64,000 bases of DNA from Cheiracanthium punctorium (taxonomy: Eukaryota > Arthropoda > Arachnida > Araneae > Cheiracanthiidae), in assembly GCA_038373885.1 (NCBI GenBank), contig JAWZYV010000158.1, forward strand, positions 284,683 through 348,682, written 5' to 3'. Each line of letters opens with the position of its first letter. Position 1 is the stretch's first letter. Shown piece by piece: positions 11,694-21,346 of this stretch. Below the pieces are notes generated by a model, which ran no database searches, was not told the origin of the DNA, and worked only from the letters and a program-made list of their open reading frames with translations. The position numbers were made by a program, and so were the translations under genes.

Positions 11694-11930
11694 GTGTGTG
11701 TGTGAGATTACGACCGATTAGCTCCGAGTGGGCTCTAGGCCGAAGGGTGGGGTGCCCTCCGTGATGGTCTTTCTAAGGGGTCCTAACCCGTATTTACGCT
11801 AAGTTTCGGAGAAAACCACGGAAAACTCCGAACAGTTAGGTCGACGGACGCGCGATGGGACCCGAACTCGGGACCTTCACACTTCGCCCGTCTACCATTT
11901 CCAGTGATATAACCACTGTGCCATGGTGAG
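11694..11930 (-). mobile_element. tRNA-derived SINE with 17-bp target duplication
   Basis: On the minus strand it begins at 11930 with GCCTCACCATGGCACAGTGG, an A-box-bearing head. A B-box region GAGTTCGGGTCCC follows, then a unique body and an ACACAC tail. Perfect 17-bp repeats GCGATATAGCATTTCGA flank it at 11677-11693 and 11931-11947. The sister TIR element at 29407-30709 lacks the insert at the matching place (near 30120), which confirms a clean insertion. Non-coding. Confidence 0.9.
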
Positions 11931-12346
11931 GCGATATAGCATTTCGAAGTAACGTTTAACTATCTGTTTCTTTGATTTCAGATTATTTAACACAAAATTT
12001 GTGTTAAGTAAGTAAACCTATTCTATATTTCCAAATATGGAAATTCTTCAAAATAAAATACAATTATACTACGAAATTGATTTCAAAATCAGTCGTTTGT
12101 CTCGATTTTGGCCAGCGGCAGTATTGCTCATGAGTATTGCGAAAGTTTTAAAACATGTGTTGCTCTTAAGTTTATATTATGTTTATTTCCCTATTAGTAG
12201 AGTCTCTAAATCACACATAAAATTATTTTAATTTTGATGCATCCCATGGAAAAATAAAAAAAAAACAAATAACATATCGCCCACTTATCAATCTGGCCAG
12301 AAAACCGCTTAATAATTCACTTCAAACTTTAGTCATAGCTGCACAA

Positions 12347-12413
12347 GGCTCTGGTGGCTGAATGGATAACGCGCTCGGCTACTAATAGAATGGTCCCGGG
12401 TTCTGTTCTAGCC
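12347..12413 (+). other. tRNA-like module inside the TIR element
   Basis: Begins GGCTCTGGTGGCTGAATGGA and has an A-box (TGGCTGAATGGAT), a loop region, a B-box-like GGTCCCGGGTTCTGTTC, and a 3' AGCC that can pair with the 5' GGCT. The sister element carries it at 29667-29733 with compensating differences, and the third copy only in part. It may be an old tRNA SINE captured by the transposon. RNA polymerase III activity is an inference. Confidence 0.6.
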
Positions 12414-12713
12414 ACGGACACTCGATGGAAAGAGATTAAAATAACTTACAATTACAGCATAAAGGGGGAAAATGCGCGGAAAAATAAAGTATGTGGGGCG
12501 GGCGCCCCGTGTACTTAAAAAAATTTTTTTTTAGAAAATTTTTTAAGCTTGAAATGTCAAGCTTAATGCAAGCTGGGCAAGTGTAAACTAGAACACTTGA
12601 TTCAAGCTTGCATCAAGCTTACACGACTGGAATTTTCAAGCTTAATTCAAGCTTATTGACTTGATAAATCAAGCTTGCTGCAAGTTTGCTGCAAGTTTGC
12701 TGTGCTGTCTGGG

Positions 12714-12972
12714 AAGAGCCTAGAAAATGACGAACTGAATGTTAATACCACCAATTTTGTCTCGATGTATCTTTCAGACTTTGCAGATTCTGACAGCCTA
12801 ATTGATGAAACATGTCAAGAGGAAAAACTAGGCGCTGCGGACGCCTAGTTTTTCCTCCTCTACGACGCATTTTTTTTTCATTTTTTTTTTTTAATCTGTT
12901 CAAAAGAAGAGAAGAGAAGGTGGAGATAGGACCACAGGGGGTGCCGATGTTACGCATTACGATCATACGCTA
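12714..12972 (+). other. Intron 1 with a 16-bp perfect hairpin
   Basis: This stretch contains perfect inverted arms at 12819-12834 and 12842-12857, starting GAGGAAAAACTAGGCG, with a 7-base loop. A T-run follows. The hairpin resembles a terminator-like stem, but no transcript end is expected here. Nothing else was recognised. Confidence 0.6.
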
Positions 12973-13130
12973 TAGAGATGGGCGGTTCGACTCATTTTAC
13001 TGATTCGAATCTCAACTCACTCACTACTTCGATGATTCGAATCAGTGATTCGAATCTTGAATCAATAAAACAACTAAAGAAAATTTCCCTCTCTCTGCGC
13101 CAAAAGCCGTACTATTTAAACACCCTTCAC

Positions 13131-13303
13131 CAGGGGCGTAGCCAAGGGGGGGGTTAGGGGGGTCATAACCCCCCCCCATGAGGAATTTTTTGCCATACAA
13201 AATGTACATTCTTCACTACATTATCACACACACGTATACATATATATCAGTTGTAGTAGTCGTAAACCCACCCCCCCATGAAAAATTTCTGGCTACGCCC
13301 CTG
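13131..13303 (+). mobile_element. hAT MITE family A (CAGGGGCGTAGCCA)
   Basis: A 173-bp palindromic element with ends CAGGGGCGTAGCCA / TGGCTACGCCCCTG (right end GGCTACGCCCCTG). Target duplications CCCTTCAC lie at 13123-13130 and 13304-13311. The core has C/G homopolymers and the sequence ATGAGGAATTTTTTGCCATA. Other copies lie at 16538, 28391, 52714 and 59816. Non-coding. Confidence 0.92.
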
Positions 13304-13619
13304 CCCTTCACCCATTCATCGGGTTTCTTCTCCGCTGAGTTCTCGGGCAGCTAGCATCTCTCTCTCCTTGCTCGGTCGAATTTAATACTGACACACATAG
13401 TTTTGAGCAAATGAGTTCGTTCTCTTAACTTCCTAGCTCGCGCACAGTGTATAAGCAAGTAGTAATTTGTCGGCGGAAGGGGGGGGGATAAGACAAATAC
13501 GAAACGTGAAAACTTTACCGTTTTCAAGATTTCGATCAAATGAAAAGAGGAAGATCGAATTTATTATGCCGGAATACATCAGATAGTTCGGTAAATATTG
13601 ATTTTTCGTCCAGCCCTAT

Positions 13620-14228
13620 GCCAACATGTGGAAATTTGCTCTGGGTGGGACGGTTTGTAGGCTTTAGAGATGCCGTCGTAGGGCGGTTCAAGTAAAACTA
13701 GTGTTTAAACTGCCCGAAATGAAAATACAGGGGAGCTTCGTATGAACCCCTGGGCCTGTAAGATTAAAAGGTTAAGTTTGGTGTCAAAGTATTCGAAATT
13801 TTATGTATCGATGGGGGTGTAAAGCCTAGGGGGGGGGTCGAAAATCAATAAAAACGCGCTCCGATGGATAGTTTCCGAGATATACGTTAATTAATTATGG
13901 TAATTAGACTAATTAACCATGATTGAAGCTTAAAAGGACAGCAAACATGTAGAAATTGGCTCTGGGATGGTTTCCAGGCTTTGGAGATGCCACCGGAGGA
14001 GGCTAGTGTTTAAAATGCCCAAATTGAAAATATAGGGGAGCTTCGTATGACCCCCTGGGCCTGTAAGATTAAAAGGTTAAGTTTGGTGTCAAAGCATTCG
14101 AAATTTTAAGTATCGATGGGTTGTTGAGTCTAGGGGGGGGGGAGTCGAGAATCAATAAAAACGCGCTCCGGTAGATAGTTTCCGAGATAAACCTTAATTA
14201 ATTATGGTAATTAGACTAATAAACCATG
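13620..14228. repeat. Tandem duplication, about 305-bp unit
   Basis: The block CCTGGGCCTGTAAGATTAAA occurs at 13749 and 14054, a shift of 305 bp. The surrounding sequence matches over the whole unit, each copy ending near AATTAGACTAAT. The copies differ by small indels and substitutions. Non-coding. Confidence 0.8.
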
Positions 14229-14445
14229 GAGCTGTTTTTTCCGCTATCCAGCATCGTCATCAACGGAGAGAAAGCAGTAACAAAAGCATCACAAGCTGGT
14301 ATTGATCTCAGGATTTTCTTATCGCCGGCCTGTATTTTTGACCTTTATCGAATTCGAGATTTCATTGAAATGAAAATGGGAATATCGGATATTTGATGTT
14401 GAAATAAAACCGATATGTCGATATTTATCGATTTTTGGCCCAGAC

Positions 14446-14559
14446 CTATTGAGGGGCTGCTGCCCCCACCCCCAAAATGGGACCCTTTACTTAGCTTACA
14501 ATTGAACTTTAAATTTTATACCCAGCCCACCCCGAAATAAAATCCTGGCTACGCCACTG
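14446..14559 (-). mobile_element. Degenerate hAT-type MITE, family B
   Basis: The right end GGCTACGCCACTG and core blocks (TTACTTAGCTTACAATTG, CCCAGCCCACCCCGAAAT) match family B in reverse orientation. The left end has decayed (TTGAGGGGCTGC). Shorter than other copies. Confidence 0.6.
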
Positions 14560-15625
14560 TCAATAACACTAACTTAGCCACTGCTTTAGACCCTATTTTG
14601 TATTTCTCTGAATTACGAAAGAAATTAAAATCATTCCCCTTAAACGACAAACAAGGTAAAAAAAATATCTTAAACGAAATCTGCAGCAATAAAGCGAAAT
14701 GTTATTTTGCTTACTACAAAGTCCTTTTGTGGGAGCGCTTAATACCGCCCCTGAATCATTCATTAAAAGTGACAAGCACAATCCTAACTTTATTTCATTC
14801 TATTTCCCTTCACATGAAAACCCGCCAACCATGTAAACTTAACGTGTCCAGTTTTTTTTTTTTTTTTTTTTTTTTGAGGTTGGGGGCAGGGGGACATATA
14901 TTGAAGTTAAAAGTAGAAAAGGGATGTTTCATTAAATTTTAAACAAATATTAAACCAGCCAGACAAGTTGGAAGGAGGAAGTCCCCCCCCCCCCGAGGGA
15001 AAAAGGTTTAAACAACTTTGAGAAACCCCCCGCTCTTCCACGAGCATTGGCGTAAATTGGCATGTAATATTTGGATGGGGTGACAAAATGCTTCTGATTG
15101 TAGAAAATACCATTTTTAAATAGCTCTGATACTTGAATTTTCTTAATTTTTATCGGGGGGGGGGATGATTGACCCCTCTTGTCCTTAGGAAGTAACGCCT
15201 ATGCCCCCCGCCAAAAGCAAACGATGTTCGACCTACTCCAAACACACAGACAGATAAAACTTTAAATCCGACCACCAGAGATTTTCTCTAACTCTTTCAA
15301 CTCTTTTCGACTCTGAGTCAATAGAAGATTCGAAAAACTAACGAATCTCAACGATCGCATACAATCACTGAAACATTTGAGATTCTACTGAGTTGAGATT
15401 CGACGTACACAATCACCGAAACAGAGCGAAACACTGAATCAGTAAAGATTCGTTGCTGCACCAACTCAGTGACCAACTCACCCACTCATTTGCTTTTTCA
15501 AATCATATTTCGACTCAGAGTCGAAAGGAGTCGAAAAGAGTCGTAAAGAGTAAGGGAAAATCTCTGGGAACGGCAAAGGGAAAATAAGTTTTCCTTCCCT
15601 TTGCACTTGGAATATTTCCCCACAG
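14560..15625 (+). other. Interior of hAT composite, nothing recognised
   Basis: AT-rich sequence with a T-run of over 20 at about 14850 and short C-runs. From about 15290 it becomes rich in GAATC/GATTC words that belong to the host hAT element. Open frames here show no family motif. Confidence 0.5.
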
Positions 15626-16227
15626 TTCATGGCTGACTGGGATCTTCCCTTCCCCGGCTATCCAGACGAAACCGAGAACAATAGGAAACCCCGTATAAGC
15701 GGTAGTTCGCATTCCTTCCGCCGTGGCGTAGTTATATGTCCTGAACAGAGCGATTTAAAGGGCCAGTCCGTATGATTAAAAGGGCATTAAAACTGTCAAA
15801 AGTGCTTGATTAAAATTTTTTTTTGTTTTTGTTTTGTTTAAACAGAATGTATCTTTATCTATAAATATTTTGAAACGTTTCTTCATCCATGCACATATTG
15901 AAAAAAAATTTAAGAAATTGTTAGTTGGTTAATGCTTTTAGGAGCTTCTTCGACATGTAATATTAAATAAATATATTAATTTATGTTTTATTTAAATCTT
16001 CAGAAGACTGTAATACTTTTTAAAGACTTGTTTTTCGGAACTCCTACATATTTTAATATATTAATACAGCATTCTCCCTATACGTAAAAAATACTCAAAA
16101 TACTGGGGTGAAACGATAAAATAAATAAAACTTTGTGAAAAAAACACACATAAAATGTAACTTATAATAGTTACGATCGTTTCGACCAAAAAATTCTTTC
16201 GGTCTGTATCAGAAAAAGTTCGAGACG

Positions 16228-16383
16228 CAGGGGCGTAGCCAGAGGGGGGCTGCTGCCCCCGCCCCGAAATGGGACAATTTACTTAGCTTACAATTTGATA
16301 TTTAGCTTACAATGAACTTTAGCTTTTTAGCTTTAAATTTAATACCCAGCCCACCACGAAATAAAATCCTCGCTACGCCACTG
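16228..16383 (-). mobile_element. hAT-type MITE family B, left-arm copy
   Basis: Ends CAGGGGCGTAGCCAGAGG and GCTACGCCACTG. It is flanked by CGAGACG on both sides, with a 2-bp offset. It sits at the centre of the small palindrome in the left foldback arm, mirroring the copy at 17487. Confidence 0.8.
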
Positions 16384-16537
16384 CGCGAGACGAACGTCTT
16401 TGTCTGATGAAGGCCGAAAGAATTTTTTGGTCGAAACGATGGTAACGTATTATAAGATACATTTTATGTGTGTTTTTTTCACAAAGTTTTTATTTATTTT
16501 ATTCTGCCTATACTTCCGTGTATACGTATGTTCGTGT

Positions 16538-16707
16538 CAGTGGCGTAGCCAAGGGGGCATAGGGGCTCACCAACCCCCGTCCGATGAGGAATTTTTTGTC
16601 ATACAAATGCATATTCTTCGCTCCCTTATCACGTACACTTATACACAAATGTGAGTTGCAGTAATCGTCCCCTCCCCCTCCATGAAAAAATTCTGGCTAT
16701 GCCACTG
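16538..16707 (+). mobile_element. hAT MITE family A
   Basis: Ends CAGTGGCGTAGCCAAGG / CTGGCTATGCCACTG. Flanks GTTCGTGT (16530-16537) and GTTCGTAT (16708-16715) match at 7 of 8 positions. 170 bp. Confidence 0.88.
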
Positions 16708-17486
16708 GTTCGTATTAATAGGTTTTCGTTTATTTATTGAGGTAGGGACGCCCGACCAGGGTAGAAAATTTCTAGAGGCGGTATAACGCCTATGGTTAAC
16801 TTATTTTAAAAAGATTAAAATATCATGGAGTTTTGGGCGGTTTTCTCCAGATGAAACATGAATATGCCTTAGAACCCCCTTAAAAAGTCCTGCGACCAAG
16901 CCCTCCACCCTTCTGCTTAGGTGTATTATTAAAAAAAAAGAGGAAAATTCTCTATGCAAATTATTCAGGAGTTAAGTTAAATTGTTTAAAATTACTCTAA
17001 TAGATTAAAATAATAATAAATAAAAATATGAAATTTTTCTGGAGGATGGGCTCAGTTATCTAAACAAATTATACTGCAACAAATAAATAAGTAAGTAAAT
17101 AAGACACTGAACATGGTAGATGGTGGAAGCGTTTCGGTCCCCCGTTCGGGCCTACCGCGCGGCTGTCGATCTAACGGTCTGTAGTTTTGTTCGGTTTCCT
17201 GTAGATAGAATTTGAATACTCGTTATTCATAAGGGATGTTCGCAGTGGCGTAGCGTAGGTGGGGCGGGCGCTCGCCCCGTGCAGAAAATTTTTGCGGGCG
17301 GTAAACCCCTATCGTTGACTTACTTATACCATTAGAAAGCCATTGCTACATCCGTAGTAATAATGTTAAATGCAAATCATCAAAATAAAAACTTTGTGAA
17401 AAAACACACATAAAATGTAACTTCGTTACGATTGTTTCGACCAAAAATTCTTTCAGTCTTCATCAGAGAAAGACCTTCGTCTCGCG

Positions 17487-17636
17487 CAGTGGCGTAGCCA
17501 GGATTTCATTTCGGGGTGGGCTGGGTATCAAATTTAAAGCTAAAGTTCAATTGTAAGCTAAATATCAAATTGTAAGCTAAGTAAATATTCCCATTTCGGG
17601 GAGGGGGGCAGCAGCCCCCCTCTGGCTACGCCTCTG
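17487..17636 (+). mobile_element. hAT-type MITE family B, right-arm copy
   Basis: Begins CAGTGGCGTAGCCAGGATTT and ends TGGCTACGCCTCTG. Flanks share CGTCTCG. It is the mirror partner of the copy at 16228, implying that the insertion preceded the inverted duplication. Confidence 0.8.
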
Positions 17637-18347
17637 CGTCTCGGACTTTTTCTGATGCAGACCGAAAGAAATTTTTGGTCGAAACGATCGTAACTATTAT
17701 CGTAAGTTACATTTTATGTGTGTTTTTTTCACAAAGTTTTTATTTATTTTATCGTTTAACCCCAGTATTTTGAGTGTTTTTTACGTATAGGGAGAAGGCT
17801 GTATTAATATATTAAAATATGTAGGAGTTCCGAAAAACAAGTCTTTAAAAAGTATTACAGTCTTCTGAAGATTTAAATAAAACATAAATTAATATATTTA
17901 TTTATTATTACATGTCGAAGAAGCTCCTAAAAGCATTAACCAACTAACAATTTCTTAAATTTTTTTTCAATATGTGCATGGATGAAGAAACGTTTCAAAA
18001 TATTTATAGATAAAGATACATTCTGTTTAAACAAAACAAAACAAAAAAAATTTAATCAAGCATTTTTGACAGTTTTAATGCCCTTTTAATCATATGGACT
18101 GGCCCTTTAAATCGCTCTGTTCAGGACATATAACTACGCCACGGCGGAAGGAATGGGAACTACCGCTTATACGGGCTTTTAGACCCGTTTGGAAAGCCGG
18201 GGAAGGGAAGATCCCAGTCAGCCATGCCACAGTTGAAGGCTTGAGATTCGAATCAGTAGATAGTGAGTGTAAAGACTGAGCCACTCAGTACCAAGATTCG
18301 AATCACTGATTCGGAACATCGAATCATTGGCCATCTCTAATACGCTA

Positions 18348-18957
18348 CGGACAGGCCCGGACTGGGAGGGTGGGCCCACCCGTAATGTGTAAAATTTTTT
18401 AGTTTGGCGAAAAAATAAAATGGCTGAAATATCGATTTTGAGTAAGTGAGTTCTAGTGGTTTGCACAGTTTTCGGCTTGGCGCAATTTATTGAGAGCTTA
18501 AGGAAATAGATTTTTGAAAACAAGTGTATAGGTTTTATTAGAATACAGCGTTAAATTTTAATTATCCGTGAAGAAATAATGCAGTTATTAAGGGATTTCA
18601 AGCGATCTAACTTCAGAATTCTCGCCAATTGAGTACATTAATTTAAGTTGGAGGAATTCCGCCAAATTTCAGAAAATTGAAAACTTCTCATTTAGTACAT
18701 CGGAGTAACGATGAATAAAACACGTTATAGTTGATAATTTTAAAAAATTCGGCTGTATTAAGGGATTCCACTTTTCAAATAAAGGCTTGCTTTATTTTTT
18801 CGTGGTCGAACCATTTCCCTTATTGATTGCTGCTAAGTCAATGCTTCGAAGGATTTCCTGAAAAAACGCTTGCAAAATGGCGTATGTTGGCACTTTGGCG
18901 AGGCTTAGATTTGAAACTGGATTTTATTTGAGACTGGGATATATAATGACACTGGTT
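18348..18957 (+). other. Intron 1 sequence, nothing recognised
   Basis: AT-rich sequence between the hAT composite and a Helitron-like element. No coding motif was seen, and in particular no BEL gag sequence that would match the truncated gag at 19979. Confidence 0.5.
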
Positions 18958-19978
18958 ATAGATAAAAATGAATGTTGGTATGTGTGTATGAGGTTGAAAA
19001 ACTCCAGCACCGTTGCACCATGAAATTTGGTTCACCTAAGTCTTTTATCATGCAGAAGCTTTTTATGCTATCCGTTTTCCTCTAACTTGCCACCAGGTGG
19101 CGCAGCAGAACGTCGAATTCTATTCCGTTTAGCCGTTTACTATGCGAATATCGTCCAACCGATTTCGATGAAATTTGGTACACGCGGATATTAGAACACG
19201 GAGAATATTTTTCATTATCCATTTTGCTGTAACTTGCCGCTAAATGGCGCTCCAACGCATCAACTTCTATACCATTCGACCGATCGGCATAAAATTTCTT
19301 ATATTAACACATTTCAGCACGAAGAATATATTCTAACTGTGTTCCTTTTGATGTTACTCACCACTAGATGGCACTGCAATGCATTATTATTTTAACTCGC
19401 CTCTAGATGACGCTGCAGCAGGCCAAATTCTTGACCATTCAAACGGTCGCTATGAAAATCAGTATACATAGCTATTTGAACAATGAGAATATTTTGGCGT
19501 TATCCATTTTGCTATAACTCGCCACTTGACGGCACTTTAGCAAATCATTACTTTAATTAACCACTAGATTGCGCTGCAGTGTATCACTTCTTGACTGTGC
19601 AACTGATCGCTATGAAAATAGGTATACATAGATATTTGAACACGGGGAAGAGTTTCGCGTTAGATGTCGCGTCAACACATGAACTTCAGGCCTGTCCAGC
19701 CGATCGTCCTGAAATTTCGTATTCATCGATATCTGAATGCGAAGAATATTTTCGCCGTATCCGTTTTGCTAAAACTCGCCACTAGATTGCGCTACGCCGC
19801 ATGGCCTTCTGCACCGTACAAACGATTGCCTTGAAATTCGGTATGCATGGTTATTGAACACAATATAATGCGATATCCATTTTGCTATATCTCTTTATTA
19901 CAATAAATAGTAATCACCACAAATCGTAATATCAAAAAGTCCATTCATTCCCGTGCGAAGAACGGGTACTTCAGCTAG
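18958..19978 (+). mobile_element. Helitron-like element with degenerate tandem units
   Basis: The 5' part has GATAAAAATGAATG followed by a TG-rich stretch, like the 5' ends at 27208 and (minus) 34785. The interior consists of diverged units containing CGCCACTAGATGGC-type and GAATATTTTC blocks. The 3' end has the hairpin CCCGT/ACGGG and CTAG at 19975-19978, followed by T. Non-autonomous: no Rep/helicase frame was seen. The 5' limit is approximate. Confidence 0.75.
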
Positions 19979-20942
19979 TTAATTAATAAAGTGGAAGCTA
20001 TGTTAATTGATACAAACTTAAATTTGGATGAAATTGTTGATTCTATTGATTTATTGAACGAGAAAGAAAAATGTTTAAAGGAATTAAATTCTAAAATATT
20101 TGAACTCACAAAAACGGAAGATTTGGAGAAAGAGCTCACTTCCGTTGAAAATTATGACGAAAGCATACTACTTTGTAGAAATAAATTGAATAGAGTTAAA
20201 ACGAAACTAACTACAAGTACTGTACAGTCTAATGTTATTGAAACAAATGTGAATTCTTCTGAAATAAACTCTGTTATTGAAAGTAATGTAGTAAAGTGTA
20301 ATATTAAGTTACCGCGTTTGACGATTGAAACTTTTGACGGGGATATTTGCAAATGGACTGATTTTTGGTCACGATTTAAAATTTCTATCCATGAAAACAG
20401 TTCTTTATCAAATGTGGAAAAGTTTTCGTATTTGAAATCCTACTTGACGAAAGAAGCCGAGAGGGCAATTTCAGGATTAGTAACCAGCAATGAAAATTAC
20501 AGTACGGCAATCAAAATATTGGAATCGCGGTTCGGTCGAAAAGACTTGATCATAGACAGACACATGTCTGCGCTCCTCCACGCCTGCGCCATGTCGAAAT
20601 TCCAAAGATGTGGTTTCGCTGAGAAAAGTTTATGACACATGTGATCTACAAATTAATTCTTTGAGAAGCCTTGGCATTGAGCCCGATAGCTATGGAACAC
20701 TTTTGTTTCCTATTTTAATTAAAGCTCTTCCGAATGACGTAATTTTATTGTTTACTCGAAATCATAGCTCGGAGAAAAATAAAATAACCGACTTGTTAGA
20801 ATTTCTGAAGTTGGAGGTTGAGTCTCGTGAACGGGCTTATCTTTTGGCTGAAACAGAGTATGAAAATAATAAAGCGAGACATTTCGGAAAATCACATGAA
20901 GATAGGTCGAATAAAATTCGTTCCTTTGACAATAACCGTTGA
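19979..20942 (+). pseudogene. BEL/Pao gag, capsid region (DUF1759)
   Basis: The region 20305-20580 carries the DUF1759 signature (KLPRLTIETFDGD, W..FW.RF, LKSYL..EA), the capsid-like domain of BEL/Pao gag. The N-terminal part is missing. The first frame runs to a stop at 20633-20635; the homology continues in another frame from about 20600 to a TGA at 20940-20942. At least one frameshift (about 20585-20610) therefore separates the halves. Confidence 0.85.
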
Positions 20943-21346
20943 TACCGTCCAGACAAGAAAGAAATTTTCCTTCAGCTACAGATTTGTATAATTATTCAGG
21001 AGTTAAAAACGAAACTTGCGCATTTTGCGATGATAAAACACATTTCAGTTCAGAATGTAGACATGCTGATCTTATGACTCATGATGAAAAGAAGCAAATT
21101 TTGCTGAAAAAGGGAAAGTGCTTCAAATGTTTGAAATCAAATCATGTTTTTCGGTTGTGTAAATCTAAAATTAGATGTATTTTATGTCAACGGCCCCATT
21201 TTAAAATAATGTGCCCTGGAAAGAATAAAGATAAGGGTGAAAATGAGCCAATGAAAAAAAAGACAAGGGAGAAATACAAAGGGATAAAGACCATGCGTTA
21301 TCTAACAAAACATACTTGCGTGAAGTACTTTTGCAAACTCTTGTGA
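20939..21346 (+). pseudogene. BEL/Pao gag zinc-knuckle (nucleocapsid) region
   Basis: Three cysteine/histidine knuckles in a row: CAFCDDKTHFSSEC (CX2CX4HX4C), CFKCLKSNHVFRLC (CX2CX4HX4C) and CILCQRPHFKIMC (CX2CX3HX4C). They bind nucleic acid in gag proteins. The frame is shifted relative to both capsid and protease. The shift into protease lies in the A-rich stretch around 21250-21290. Confidence 0.88.

Larger units (their letters stand above)
11082..12713. mobile_element. TIR element, CCCAGACAGCACA ends, AAGCTTG arrays
   Basis: A 1632-bp element with 13-bp perfect inverted repeats CCCAGACAGCACA / TGTGCTGTCTGGG. It is flanked on both sides by AA, a possible 2-bp target duplication. Relatives lie at 29407-30709 (opposite orientation, flanks TA) and 54273-55215 (flanks AA). 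Both ends carry many copies of AAGCTTG/CAAGCTT. The interior holds a tRNA-like module (12347-12413) and a later SINE (11694-11930). No transposase frame was recognised. The superfamily is unclear: TA-type mariner is possible, but AA flanks argue caution. Confidence 0.82.
15626..18235. mobile_element. Large foldback with arms of about 0.85 kb
   Basis: The left arm (about 15626-16497) is the reverse complement of the right arm (about 17381-18235). Outer parts such as CATGGCTGACTGGGATCTTC and the 16010-16130 segment are nearly identical. Inside each arm lies a smaller palindrome (GTTTCGACCAAAAA... / ...TTTTTGGTCGAAAC) split by a family-B MITE. The unpaired centre is about 0.9 kb and holds a family-A MITE. 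A short relative lies at 55448-55578. No coding region. Confidence 0.78.
12973..18339. mobile_element. Composite hAT-type element, TAGAGATG ends, 5.4 kb
   Basis: Starts TAGAGATGGGCGGTTCGA and ends TTGGCCATCTCTA. Perfect 8-bp duplications ATACGCTA lie at 12965-12972 and 18340-18347. The subterminal zones are arrays of GATTCGAATC-like words at 13010-13060, 15290-15530 and 18244-18330. It carries nested MITEs (13131, 14446, 16538), a 305-bp tandem duplication and a large foldback (15626-18235). No transposase frame is visible. It is either non-autonomous and swollen by insertions, or two neighbouring elements sharing outer ends. Confidence 0.78.

Noticed and set aside
12819..12857. Perfect 16-bp hairpin followed by a T-run, like a rho-independent terminator
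   Set aside because: The genome is eukaryotic and the site lies in an intron; a palindromic repeat is more likely.
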